From Brevibacillus brevis (GTDB taxonomy: Bacteria; Bacillota; Bacilli; Brevibacillales; Brevibacillaceae): DNA of 64,000 bases. The position numbers and the translations under genes were made by a program. The notes beneath the pieces were generated by a model. The model was not told where the DNA came from, made no database searches, and saw only the letters and a list, made by a program, of their open reading frames with translations. The DNA is taken from NCBI RefSeq assembly GCF_001039275.2, contig NZ_CP030117.1:1447501-1511500 (forward strand), given 5' to 3'. Below are positions 8,247 to 16,565 of the stretch, one piece after another. How positions within the stretch are numbered: the stretch's first letter is position 1; every line of letters begins with the position of its first letter.

Positions 8247-9933
8247 CTGGATGCACTTCCTTTTCAAATGCGGATAACGGAGCGACAAAGGATACGACTG
8301 TTCCTAAACCGGGCTTGCTTTGAATCGTGAGGCCATATTTTTTGCCATAAATGGATCGTAGCCGTGAATGGACATTGACAAGGCCGATCCCTTTTGATTG
8401 GCTGTTCCAGATATCGGCCAAACGCTCTTCACTGATTCCAACTCCATTGTCTTCAATGCTGATTTTCACTTCATCGTCGTATGGTTCTACTCGAATCGTG
8501 AGTAGACAATCGCTAATTTTGGGAGAAAGTCCATGGTGAATGGCATTTTCCACGATCGGCTGCAAAGTCAGGACAGGCAATTTGCGCTCCAGCAGAGATT
8601 CGTCGATCTCCATGTTCACCTTTAATCGGTTGCTAAATCTGACCTTCTCGATTTCCAAATACGACTTGATTCCGTCCAGTTCTTCCTGCAAGCTGTGATG
8701 ATTTCCCTTGCTTTTCAAATTGCGCCTGAAGATGTCACTTAAATGACCGATCAAGCTTCTCGCCTGATCAGGGTCTGTACGACAATAGGACATAATGGTC
8801 CCCAAGGTGTTGAACAGAAAATGCGGATTGATTTGGGCTTGCAGGGCGCTCACTTCAGCCTGCTTCCGCATTTTCGCCTGATGCTCGATCTCCGCCAGTT
8901 CAATTTGGACTGACAGCAGCTTAGCCAGACCGTCCACTAACTTCTCGTTGGTCTGGGACGTCTTGGAGGAAGAGGTTTTATAGTAAAATTGCAGCGTCCC
9001 GATTTTCTGGTTTTGATGATACAACGGTGCGGCGCTGATCGATTTTAGGCGAGGCGGACGCGGAAGAGCAAAATCCTTGTCGCAATATACCCCGGTAGGG
9101 TGGGTCAAAACAGCCTCCGCTACTTGTGCGCACAGCGTTTCTTTCTGCACATGATTCTCCAGTTCATGGCCTTTTGCGCTGAGTAGCTTTTCGCGGTCGG
9201 TAATGGCGACTGCATCCACCCTGGCCATTTCACGGATCAGTTCAGCGGTTTTTTTTGCAGAGTGTTCATTTAGCCCTGTCCGCAGATGAGGTAACGTCTG
9301 GCTTGCAATCGACAAGGCCAGGTTGGCCCCCAATGCGCCGGACTGGTCTTGCATCATTTTGAGATTTTGGAAAACGCGCGTGAAGAGCAGCAGTCCCGCA
9401 ATGGTCATAATGGTGGTCGGGATCGCGATTTTTACTTCCAGTTCGAGTGCCGCAGAAAAAGGCTTGGCCAAGAGAAGCACCATAACTTTTTGAATGAGCT
9501 CGGCTGAAACGCCAATCAGTACGATATGCTGCCATTTCAGACGCAGCATATTCATTTTCGTACTTACGATCCCGGCCAAGTAGCCGTTCATTACGGTCGA
9601 GATGGCACAGGCGAATGCGGTAAATCCACCGATCGAATAGCGATGAATACCTCCGATAAGGCCGGCAAAAAAACCGACGACAGGCCCCCCGATCAACCCG
9701 CCCGCGACGGCACCGACAATGCGTGTATTGGCGAGTGCGTCATTGACACGTAGCCCATTCTCCGTTCCGATTACCGACAGGAACCCGAACAGAGTAGAGA
9801 GGATCACGATCCGCATCCAGTTGTTTTTGCCGTACATGATGTTCCGAAAGTAATCTAGTTGGCCGATGATAAGGGCGATGACTGCAATTACAGAGATGTT
9901 TTCAAGCAGTCCCAGAAGCATAGTGATTGTCAT
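8218..9933 (-). CDS. LytS-type sensor histidine kinase (5TM receptor, GAF, His kinase)
   Basis: A 571-residue kinase. Residues 1-190 form the 5TM-5TMR_LYT receptor (multiple hydrophobic segments, with RIVGAVAGGLIGGPVVGFFAG). A GAF-like domain follows (about 215-345), then the His_kinase motif INPHFLFNTLGTIMSYCR, with the phosphorylated His in NPHFLFN, and an HATPase domain with N box IVENAIHHGL and G boxes DNGVGIS and GIGLVNV. The start at 9933 (MTITMLLGLL) has GGGAGG nine bases upstream. LytS-type kinases often sense pyruvate or related acids and control a carrier; the divergent MHS symporter fits. Confidence 0.93.
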   Translation of the reverse strand: MTITMLLGLLENISVIAVIALIIGQLDYFRNIMYGKNNWMRIVILSTLFGFLSVIGTENGLRVNDALANTRIVGAVAGGLIGGPVVGFFAGLIGGIHRYSIGGFTAFACAISTVMNGYLAGIVSTKMNMLRLKWQHIVLIGVSAELIQKVMVLLLAKPFSAALELEVKIAIPTTIMTIAGLLLFTRVFQNLKMMQDQSGALGANLALSIASQTLPHLRTGLNEHSAKKTAELIREMARVDAVAITDREKLLSAKGHELENHVQKETLCAQVAEAVLTHPTGVYCDKDFALPRPPRLKSISAAPLYHQNQKIGTLQFYYKTSSSKTSQTNEKLVDGLAKLLSVQIELAEIEHQAKMRKQAEVSALQAQINPHFLFNTLGTIMSYCRTDPDQARSLIGHLSDIFRRNLKSKGNHHSLQEELDGIKSYLEIEKVRFSNRLKVNMEIDESLLERKLPVLTLQPIVENAIHHGLSPKISDCLLTIRVEPYDDEVKISIEDNGVGISEERLADIWNSQSKGIGLVNVHSRLRSIYGKKYGLTIQSKPGLGTVVSFVAPLSAFEKEVHPDAPENVHHR

Positions 9934-10140
9934 AACAGCCGCCTCCCTATGGAAAAGGGTAGCCCGATCCGCTCGAAAAATCAATGTAACTCAACTGGGT
10001 TTTTCGGCAGCTCGGATGCTGTTTTTGTACATCTGGAAGTATTCAATAGATTCTAGCAAAACAAACAACTTAGAATAAAGACAGTTCTTCTAGAATCCAT
10101 CCGGGGAAATATGTAACCCCTTTCAAAGCATCGTTTCATT

Positions 10141-10154
10141 TGTAAGCGGTTAAA
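10141..10154 (+). promoter_or_regulatory. cre-like catabolite-repression site upstream of the MHS symporter
   Basis: TGTAAGCGGTTAAA matches 13 of 14 positions of the cre consensus TGWAANCGNTNWCA (only the C near the end differs). It is 50 bases before the symporter ATG. Flanking ATCGTTT (10130-10136) and AAACGAT (10152-10158) form an inverted repeat of possible regulatory use. Confidence 0.6.
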
Positions 10155-10204
10155 CGATCCCAATTTTCGAATGGATTCGGGTCAATCATAAGGAGGGGGC
10201 AGCA

Positions 10205-11518
10205 ATGAAGCCATCGAGTGATCGTGAAAATACGCGGCGAATCACAAGCAACATCTTTAAAGGTTCACTGGGTAACCTGATTGAATGGTACGACTGGTAT
10301 GTCTATGCAGCTTTTGCGGTGTATTTCTCGTCTCAGTTTTTTCCAAAAGGAGACCCTACCAGCCAGTTATTGAATACTGCCGCTGTTTTTGCTATTGGAT
10401 TTTTAATGAGACCGATCGGGAGCTTGCTCCTCGGCCGATATGCTGACCGTCATGGGCGCCGTGCCGCATTGACGCTGTCTGTTACCATCATGGCAGGTGG
10501 TTCTCTGGTGATTGCCGTGACACCAAACTATGAAACAATCGGCGTGTTTGCTCCTATTATTCTCGTTCTCGCCCGCTTGCTCCAAGGTCTTTCGCTTGGC
10601 GGGGAATACGGAACATCTGCCACGTACTTGTCCGAGATGGCTTCGAGCGGTCGTCGAGGGTTCTATTCTAGCTTCCAGTACGTCACGCTGATCAGTGGAC
10701 AATTGTTGGCATTGGGTGTGCAAATTATCTTGCAGCAAATACTCCCGGAAGAAGCCATGATGGCATGGGGCTGGCGAATTCCTTTCATCATCGGAGCATT
10801 TGGCGCAGTAGCCGTGTTGTGGTTGCGCCGTAGTATGGACGAATCAGAGCAGTATACCAAAATGGAGTCGAAAAACAAGGAGAAGGCGGGTACGCTTCGT
10901 GAGCTGATGAAGCATCCGAAGGCGGTGCTGGCAGTTGTCGGCCTTACGCTCGGGGGAACGATCGCCTTTAACACCTACACGACCTATTTGCAAAAATTCA
11001 TGGTGATTACGGTAGGACTACCGAAAGAAGTAGTGAGCTGGATTAACTTTACCGCATTACTCGTATTCGTCGTCTTGCAGCCACTTGCAGGTATGCTGTC
11101 CGACCGAATTGGACGGCGCCCGCTGTTGATTGGTTTTGGTATTCTTGGAACAGTGTGGACCGTACCGATGTTTATGCTCCTGGAACAAACCACTAGCCCA
11201 TATATCGCTTTCTTGTTAATGTTGTCTGGACTTATCATTGTTACCGGCTATACGTCCATCAACGCGATTGTGAAAGCCGAAATGTTTCCTACCGCCATTC
11301 GCGCGCTGGGCGTAGGCTTTCCATACGGTGTGACCGTCGCGATCTTTGGAGGAACAGCGGAATTCATCGCCCTATGGTTCAAAAGCATCGGGAACGAGTC
11401 TCTCTTCTATTACTATGTAGCGGCTTGTATTGCCATAAGCCTCATTGTCTACTGGCGCATGGGTGAGTCGTCGAAAAACTCTCAGATCGAGGCTGAGCTG
11501 AACACTGCAAAGGACTAG
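10205..11518 (+). CDS. MHS-family MFS symporter (KgtP/ProP-like metabolite:H+ symporter)
   Basis: A 437-residue, 12-segment carrier of the metabolite:H+ symporter group. Hallmarks: GSLGNLIEWYDWYVYAAFA at the first segment, FLMRPIGSLLLGRYADRHGRRAAL as the loop 2-3 signature, LQGLSLGGEYGTSATYLSE, and LSDRIGRRPLL in loop 8-9. Closest type is the alpha-ketoglutarate permease group; the substrate is probably a small organic acid but cannot be fixed. AGGAGGGGG precedes the ATG. It is divergent from the LytS/LytTR pair and has a cre-like site, suggesting induction by a sensed acid and repression by preferred sugars. Confidence 0.9.
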   Translation: MKPSSDRENTRRITSNIFKGSLGNLIEWYDWYVYAAFAVYFSSQFFPKGDPTSQLLNTAAVFAIGFLMRPIGSLLLGRYADRHGRRAALTLSVTIMAGGSLVIAVTPNYETIGVFAPIILVLARLLQGLSLGGEYGTSATYLSEMASSGRRGFYSSFQYVTLISGQLLALGVQIILQQILPEEAMMAWGWRIPFIIGAFGAVAVLWLRRSMDESEQYTKMESKNKEKAGTLRELMKHPKAVLAVVGLTLGGTIAFNTYTTYLQKFMVITVGLPKEVVSWINFTALLVFVVLQPLAGMLSDRIGRRPLLIGFGILGTVWTVPMFMLLEQTTSPYIAFLLMLSGLIIVTGYTSINAIVKAEMFPTAIRALGVGFPYGVTVAIFGGTAEFIALWFKSIGNESLFYYYVAACIAISLIVYWRMGESSKNSQIEAELNTAKD

Positions 11519-11540
11519 ATGGAAGAATAGAGGGGCAACG

Positions 11541-11566
11541 AAAAACGGCAGAGATGCCGTTTTTTG
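11541..11566 (+). terminator. Terminator of the MHS symporter
   Basis: AAAAACGGCA, GAGA loop, TGCCGTTTTT: a perfect T-tailed hairpin 22 bases after the stop, nearly the same as the tRNA-Ala terminator. Confidence 0.9.
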
Positions 11567-11651
11567 CATGTACGGAACTGTAAAAGATTGCTTTTGAAAA
11601 CTGCTGCTTTTATGATGAAAAAAAACTCACTCAAAAAAGCGAGGTCCCCCA

Positions 11652-12260
11652 ATGCCCCGCACCAAAGAACAATACGAACAAATGCGCAATGCAACCAAAC
11701 AGAAAATACAATCGGCAGCCATGCAGCTATTCGTTCAAAAAGGATACGGCTCTACGAATGTCCAGGACATCGCGGATACGGCTGGAATCAGCATTGGACT
11801 TTTGTATCGGCATTACAAATCAAAAGAGACCTTGTTTGACGAACTGGTGGATTATGCACTTGCAGGCATACAGAAAAACATTGATTTTTTCGAGTCGGCC
11901 GTTTCACCCAAACAAGCATTGGATCAGTTTGTGAAAGAAGTTCACAGCGACATGATGACAGGCGAAGAGTTTGCAAATTTGCTGATCCTGATGGCGCAAT
12001 CGTTTCTATCGGGAGGCGGGACAAACGAGAAACAAAGCGAGGTAGCTCGCCTTAGCGACAACATGTTCCGCGCTACAGCCCAGCTTATCAAGAAAGGTCA
12101 GTCACTTGGCGAATTCCGTTCAGGAGAGCCAGACGAAATGGTCGTGTTTTTCTATTCGACACTTCACGGGCTAGCTATGATGAATGGGATGCGGAAAAAC
12201 AACTTCACAATGCCTTCCCCCTTTATCCTCACTTCTTTTTTATACAAGGAAGGAGAGTAA
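11652..12260 (+). CDS. TetR/AcrR-family transcriptional regulator
   Basis: A 202-residue regulator. The N-terminal helix-turn-helix is clear: KIQSAAMQLFVQKGYGSTNVQDIADTAGISIGLLYRHYKSKETLF (about residues 13-57). The C-terminal ligand domain is divergent, as usual. The ATG at 11652 has AGCGAGG eight bases upstream. A GNAT acetyltransferase gene starts seven bases after the stop, so the two form an operon; no transporter lies beside it. Target and ligand are unknown. It may regulate its own operon. Confidence 0.9.
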   Translation: MPRTKEQYEQMRNATKQKIQSAAMQLFVQKGYGSTNVQDIADTAGISIGLLYRHYKSKETLFDELVDYALAGIQKNIDFFESAVSPKQALDQFVKEVHSDMMTGEEFANLLILMAQSFLSGGGTNEKQSEVARLSDNMFRATAQLIKKGQSLGEFRSGEPDEMVVFFYSTLHGLAMMNGMRKNNFTMPSPFILTSFLYKEGE

Positions 12261-12267
12261 CCAAAAC

Positions 12268-12882
12268 ATGTTTACTGTGATCAGGGCGGACCAAATAGAA
12301 TTCGATACAAGAGAGCAAATGTCTCGGATTTTTGCGGAGGGGTTCACGCAGTGGCTTGGCTTTTTTTCCAATGACAAGCAAACCATTGCAAGAGCTTTTG
12401 CTCACATGTTCGTTTTGAATCAATTTTATGTAGCGGTAACGGACGATCGCAAAGTTGCTGGCATGGCCGCATGCACGGATGGCACTGCGTCTTCGGTAAA
12501 ACTGAATCCAAAAGAGCTGCGAAAGCATCTAGGACTCTATAAAGGCACCCTTGCCGGACTCTTTTTGAAAAAAGAATTTGAAGCTACACTAGCAGATCCC
12601 TCGCCCGTCAAATGCTCAATCGATTTCGTCGGAACGGCTCCGGAATTCAGAGGGAAGGGAGCAGCAATGGTGATTCTCCGTCATATTATAGAAAATACCC
12701 CTTATGAACAATTTCTCATTGAAGAGGTAGCAGATACGAATATTCCCGCGATGAAGCTATACCAAAAGCTAGGGTTTCAAGAATATAAGCGAAAACCTGT
12801 CCCATTAAAAAGGGCTGAAAAAATTGGTATAAGTGGCTTCCTATCTTTGAAATACGTGAAGGGTACATCTGATTTAAAATAA
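12268..12882 (+). CDS. GNAT-family N-acetyltransferase
   Basis: A 204-residue acyltransferase. The acetyl-CoA site is seen as IDFVGTAPEFRGKGAAMVILRHI (about 115-137, with the R/Q-x-x-G-x-G/A pattern in RGKGAA), followed by NIPAMKLYQKLGFQEY, the classic final GNAT motif. The N-terminal part is less conserved, so the acceptor is unknown. AAGGAGGAG-like site (12247-12257) overlaps the end of the TetR gene, which favours the ATG at 12268 over earlier in-frame codons. Co-transcribed with the TetR regulator. Confidence 0.87.
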   Translation: MFTVIRADQIEFDTREQMSRIFAEGFTQWLGFFSNDKQTIARAFAHMFVLNQFYVAVTDDRKVAGMAACTDGTASSVKLNPKELRKHLGLYKGTLAGLFLKKEFEATLADPSPVKCSIDFVGTAPEFRGKGAAMVILRHIIENTPYEQFLIEEVADTNIPAMKLYQKLGFQEYKRKPVPLKRAEKIGISGFLSLKYVKGTSDLK

Positions 12883-12895
12883 ATAAAGCGAACAA

Positions 12896-12936
12896 AAAAA
12901 TCGCCCAAGAGAACTCATGCCTCCTGAGCGATTTTT
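12896..12936. terminator. Bidirectional terminator between convergent genes
   Basis: AAAAATCGC (12896-12904) pairs with GCGATTTTT (12928-12936); A and T runs on both sides let it act for the GNAT gene and for the convergent ECF gene. Confidence 0.8.
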
Positions 12937-12942
12937 CTATTT

Positions 12943-13473
12943 TTACCCTTGTCCCACAATCTTCTTCAAGCGTCCCACCAGCGGGATGACAATAACCGCT
13001 GCTACAACCACCTGCAAAACGTTCCCTGGAATGGAGCCAAACGGCTGAATCCAGTTCCCGTAAAGAATAACCTCAACAAAGTAGTAGCCCACGATCTTAA
13101 TCACCAATGCAGCGGCAACTGCGAGTGCGTACACAAATACCCGATTGCCTGGTACCTTTTCGGCGATGAGGCCAGCTACATAGCCCATTGCACCTACGAT
13201 TACAAAGGTAAACGGCGCCCATGCTGTCCAACCGGAGATAAGGTCAAAGAGGCCCATACCAAAAGCTCCAGCGATAGCTCCTGTTTTTCTGCCATATACA
13301 AAAGCTGCGATTAAAAGAGGCACGTTACCGAGATGGATGAGGCCACCGTTACCCATGATCGGGAGTCGTAAATTGATAAACATGGTGGCTGCGAGAGTAA
13401 AAGCGATAAAAAGTGCGTTGATAACCAAGGTTTTCGTCTTTGATGCTTTTCTTGCTGAAAAAGTAGAATCCAT
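12943..13473 (-). CDS. ECF transporter S component (ECF-ribofla_trS / DUF1393 type)
   Basis: A 176-residue integral membrane protein with about six segments. It fits the substrate-binding S component of energy-coupling-factor vitamin transporters: LVINALFIAFTLAATMFINLRLP, then GGLIHLGNVPLLIAAFVYGRKTGAIAGAFGMGLFDLISGW, the family core. No EcfA or EcfT gene is nearby, so it is probably a group II S component sharing a distant energizing module. The start at 13473 has AGAGG eight bases upstream on the minus strand. I searched the 185-base leader (13474-13658) for a known vitamin riboswitch and saw none, so the substrate stays open. Confidence 0.85.
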   Translation of the reverse strand: MDSTFSARKASKTKTLVINALFIAFTLAATMFINLRLPIMGNGGLIHLGNVPLLIAAFVYGRKTGAIAGAFGMGLFDLISGWTAWAPFTFVIVGAMGYVAGLIAEKVPGNRVFVYALAVAAALVIKIVGYYFVEVILYGNWIQPFGSIPGNVLQVVVAAVIVIPLVGRLKKIVGQG

Positions 13474-13658
13474 ATGATAGCCTCTTTCTTTTTTAACTAC
13501 TATCATACTCAGAATTAGCTACATAATAAATACACTTTTCACGATTTATTTGCCTGGGTAAATCATTCCAATGAAAAGGGACGCGCAGCTGGATTGGAAG
13601 CAGGTGCAGGACAGTGACAGATTTGGATAAACTAGCCGAAGTATTTGCTAGTGATCGC

Positions 13659-14234
13659 TTAGGCAAGCCTCTCCCCAAGCTGTTTCACTTTCTCCAGCCA
13701 CTTCCTGCGCTTCTCCTCAGCCGCGGCATTCACCCCACTGATCTCCGTAACCTTCACAGGCTTAATCCCGCAAAACTTTAAAATGTTGCGTTTCATCACG
13801 AGATGTCCGGCTTGCCAGTAGATCAATCGGTTGTACCAAGATGGGGTATCCATGGTCACCATCACATGTGCGGTTTTGCCCGTTAACAGCTTATCCCATA
13901 GAGGAGAGTCTTCCCGATATTTATAGGCGAATCCGGGTAATAAGACACGATCGAAAAATCCCTTCAAGATAGCGGGCATCGTGCCCCACCAGGTCGGATA
14001 AACAATGACCAGATGATCCGCCCAACGGATGAGGTCCTGCGCTTCTTTTAAGTCGTCCTCCAGCTCCGTTCTTTTCCGATATCCGTACTTCAAATTCGGG
14101 TCGAAAGAGATTTGGCTTAAATCAATGGTGCGAATCTGTGCTGCTTTGCCTTTAGCTCCTTTCATATAGGCGTGCGCCAACGCAGAGCAATAGCTCTCGG
14201 GATCTGGATGTCCGATGATAACGAGAATGTTCAT
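13659..14234 (-). CDS. NAD(P)H-dependent oxidoreductase, flavodoxin-like quinone reductase family
   Basis: A 191-residue protein of the Flavodoxin_2 (NQO1/KefF/MdaB) family: N-terminal MNILVIIGHPDPESYCSAL for FMN phosphate binding, DLIRWADHLVIVYPTWWGTMPAILKGFFDRVLLPGFAY as the active-site block, and a late GMxxxx-like helix region. These enzymes reduce quinones or azo compounds with NAD(P)H. GGGGG lies eight bases before the ATG at 14234 but only two bases before the ATG two codons earlier, so 14234 is chosen. It is divergent from the AraC-type gene at 14377, a common regulator-enzyme arrangement. Confidence 0.9.
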   Translation of the reverse strand: MNILVIIGHPDPESYCSALAHAYMKGAKGKAAQIRTIDLSQISFDPNLKYGYRKRTELEDDLKEAQDLIRWADHLVIVYPTWWGTMPAILKGFFDRVLLPGFAYKYREDSPLWDKLLTGKTAHVMVTMDTPSWYNRLIYWQAGHLVMKRNILKFCGIKPVKVTEISGVNAAAEEKRRKWLEKVKQLGERLA

Positions 14235-14376
14235 TTTCATATCCCCCTGTATAGTTGATTTCATTACCGACACATCGTGGTAAACTGAACTGTATTCAGC
14301 ATATCGTGTGGAATGGAACAGAGGAATGATCGAGAGCGCATAAATGTTGTGGATTCACGCAAAGGAGGTTCCGTAC

Positions 14377-15396
14377 TTGGAAAATGCGCATGGGTTTGCG
14401 ATTTCGATGGTGTATCCGATTATGAAGACAATTACTCACAAGAACCTTGATTTTGAGCGTTTTTGTGATCATATTTCTTTCGACAGTAGCATGCTAAAAG
14501 ATGTAGAGGCGCGCATTGGTGAAGCAGATCTCGAGCGTTTGATGAAGGAAGCGGCCATTTACACGCAGGATGATCATTTCGGACTGCATCAAGGACAGTT
14601 AACCGATATTGCCGATCTGGGCATTCTCGGTTATGTCATGATGCATTCGGAAAAAATCGTCGATGCATTGAAGGCTTATCAGCGGTACCACGTGATTCTT
14701 TGCAGCGGGTACGACCTGGATTGGGAAGAACGGGGGAACGATGTTTTCCTGCGGTTTCATAGACAAAGCCCGGGGAACGTTTCTCGACATTGCATGGAGG
14801 ATATGGTCAGCTCCTTGTACCACTTGATTGTCCATATGAGTCATCGCGCCATTCCGTTACAGGCGATACGATTCACACACGACGCTCCGGATGATATCGC
14901 TCCGTATTTGAATTTGTTCGGAAGGGAGCCCCACTTTGGTGGAGAAGAAAATGGGCTCTTGGTCGGCAAAGAAGTTTTGCAATATCCGATCCTGTATTCA
15001 GATGTCAGGCTGCGTAAAGCTTTTGAACCAATCGCGGAAGAAATTCGAGAGAAGCTGATCAGAGGGCGGGAATTTTCGGACCGTGTGTTTCAATGGATGA
15101 TGGGATGTATGCCTGCGGCTTTTCCGACCTTACAGCAGACTGCCGCTGCTTTTCATATGAGTACGAGATCCCTGCAAGCAAAACTAAAGGCGGAGGACAC
15201 TTCCTATCATGAATTGTCCACGAATGTCCGCAAAGAAATAGCGATGGGATATTTACAGCAAGCGGAGTATTCCATCGGAGAGATTGCGTACCTGCTGCAT
15301 TTTTCAGATCCAAGCGCCTTTCAAAATGCTTTCAAGAAATGGACGGGGCTGACACCGGGGCAATATCGGATCAGTCGTCAGGCACTTGCTATGTAA
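14377..15396 (+). CDS. AraC-family transcriptional regulator (Arabinose_bd + HTH_18)
   Basis: About 339 residues. The N-terminal two thirds match the AraC-type arabinose-binding-like effector domain (PF12625: LGILGYVMMHSEKIVDALKAYQRYH), the C-terminal 90 residues the double helix-turn-helix, ending IAYLLHFSDPSAFQNAFKKWTGLTPGQYR, the AraC signature. The TTG at 14377 is chosen because AAAGGAGG stands eight bases before it; the ATG at 14344 lacks any such site. Divergent from the quinone reductase gene, which it may control. The inducer is unknown. Confidence 0.88.
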   Translation: MENAHGFAISMVYPIMKTITHKNLDFERFCDHISFDSSMLKDVEARIGEADLERLMKEAAIYTQDDHFGLHQGQLTDIADLGILGYVMMHSEKIVDALKAYQRYHVILCSGYDLDWEERGNDVFLRFHRQSPGNVSRHCMEDMVSSLYHLIVHMSHRAIPLQAIRFTHDAPDDIAPYLNLFGREPHFGGEENGLLVGKEVLQYPILYSDVRLRKAFEPIAEEIREKLIRGREFSDRVFQWMMGCMPAAFPTLQQTAAAFHMSTRSLQAKLKAEDTSYHELSTNVRKEIAMGYLQQAEYSIGEIAYLLHFSDPSAFQNAFKKWTGLTPGQYRISRQALAM

Positions 15397-15408
15397 CGTC
15401 ATGATCGA

Positions 15409-15433
15409 ACACGCTGCGTAAGCGTGTTTTTTT
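15409..15433 (+). terminator. Terminator of the AraC-type gene
   Basis: ACACGCT (15409-15415), GCGTA loop, AGCGTGT (15421-15427) and a T tract. Confidence 0.9.
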
Positions 15434-15453
15434 GTGTTGTCGAGCCTATTCGT

Positions 15454-15483
15454 TTGACAAACTGGAAAATCATGGTGTACACT
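15454..15483 (+). promoter_or_regulatory. Promoter of the TetR-DUF4180-SUMF1 operon
   Basis: TTGACA (15454-15459), 18-base spacer, TACACT (15478-15483), 43 bases before the TetR ATG. The stretch CCGACCGTACAGTATA just downstream may hold an operator, but symmetry is weak. Confidence 0.6.
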
Positions 15484-15526
15484 TTTTTTATTCCGACCGT
15501 ACAGTATAAATAAACGAGGTAAAATC

Positions 15527-16183
15527 ATGCCCAAATTAGGAATGGAACCAAAGCGCCGAGCAGATGTCATCAATGCGACACTCACTTGTATTAGCAATCA
15601 CGGGATTGATGGCATGACGCTGGATAAGGTGGCGGAGTATGCGGACTGCTCAAAGGGTGTCGTCACGTATTATTTTAAGAATAAGGATAATTTGACGAGT
15701 GAAGCCTTTCAGGCATTCTTGGCCTACTATGGCTTGAAAATTGAATCTGACATTGAGAGCACCATGACAGCCCAGGAAATGATGGACGTTACGCTTGCGC
15801 ACATCTTGCCGCCGTACGTGGACGACAAGGAAAAACGGATCAATGTTTCGCAGTTGGATGGCATCGCTGACATGTACATCCCGCATGAAGATCAAGCAAG
15901 ACTCTTTGTGCAATTCTTCTCCAGAGCCGCATTGGACCCCAATCTCCAAGAAGTGGTTGCGAAAAGTTATACAAGAGATTTGCAGGGCATCACCAAGATT
16001 TTTGATTACGGCAAGCAAACCGGGCTTATGTCTGTAGAGGATTCGCAAAGCGCTGCCTACGGACTCATGGCGATGGTTGTGGGCTTGAGCTTCTTTCGAG
16101 TGGCGAGCGTTCAGCCAGCAAACGGTGAAGACAACCGATATATTTGTGAGGACTATGTGAGGCAGATTATCAATAGAAAGTGA
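15527..16183 (+). CDS. TetR-family transcriptional regulator (BetI-like)
   Basis: A 218-residue regulator with the N-terminal TetR fold: RRADVINATLTCISNHGIDGMTLDKVAEYADCSKGVVTYYFKNKDNL, where GVVTYYF is the recognition-helix end seen in BetI/AcrR-like members. The C-terminal domain is long and BetI-like. An ACGAGG site precedes the ATG. The stop overlaps the ribosome site of the DUF4180 gene, so the three genes to 17228 are one operon. It most likely represses its own operon; the ligand is unknown. Confidence 0.9.
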   Translation: MPKLGMEPKRRADVINATLTCISNHGIDGMTLDKVAEYADCSKGVVTYYFKNKDNLTSEAFQAFLAYYGLKIESDIESTMTAQEMMDVTLAHILPPYVDDKEKRINVSQLDGIADMYIPHEDQARLFVQFFSRAALDPNLQEVVAKSYTRDLQGITKIFDYGKQTGLMSVEDSQSAAYGLMAMVVGLSFFRVASVQPANGEDNRYICEDYVRQIINRK

Positions 16184-16194
16184 GGAGGATACAC

Positions 16195-16563
16195 TTGAAT
16201 ATTACAAAGGTAGAAGCTGGCGGGAAGAATATTGCCATTGTGAGTGGTAGCGGGGTGCTTATAGAGGATGTGCAGTCCGCATTGGACCTGATCGCAACGG
16301 TACATTATCAAGCAGACAGTGATCGTATCATTCTCAACAAATCATTGCTCAACGAGAGCTTTTTCGATTTGAAAACACGTCTTGCCGGCGAGATCCTTCA
16401 GAAGTTTATCAATTATCGGGTGAAAGTAGCGATTGTAGGGGATTTTTCGGTGTACACAAGTAAAAGTCTAAAAGACTTCATCTATGAATCCAACAACGGA
16501 AACGACATCTTCCTCTTGCCGACCGAAGAGCAGGCGATCGAGAAGTTAAGCCAGGTGAAATAG
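16195..16563 (+). CDS. DUF4180 domain protein
   Basis: About 122 residues, cytoplasmic, fitting the DUF4180 family: V-x-S-G-SGVLIEDVQSALDLIATV, then D-R-I-I-L-N-KSLLNESFFDLKTRLAGEILQKF, and VAIVGDFSVYTSKSLKDFIYESNNGNDIFLL. The fold resembles STAS-like or DUF4325-like small domains, but no activity is established. TTG 16195 is preferred because GTGAGGAGG (16180-16188) is its ribosome site; a GTG start inside that site would place it in the coding region. It follows TetR by 11 bases and precedes the SUMF1 gene by 2. Such TetR/DUF4180 linkage suggests a shared response. Confidence 0.8.
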   Translation: MNITKVEAGGKNIAIVSGSGVLIEDVQSALDLIATVHYQADSDRIILNKSLLNESFFDLKTRLAGEILQKFINYRVKVAIVGDFSVYTSKSLKDFIYESNNGNDIFLLPTEEQAIEKLSQVK

Positions 16564-16565
16564 GG

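Noticed and set aside
9985-10204. Tandem LytTR binding repeats before the MHS symporter.
   Set aside because: No pair of consensus-like repeats at the right spacing could be defended by eye; only the cre-like site is reported.
13474-13658. A vitamin riboswitch before the ECF S component.
   Set aside because: No TPP, cobalamin, FMN, preQ1 or THF core sequence could be found; only a weak ACTAGC/GCTAGT hairpin is present.
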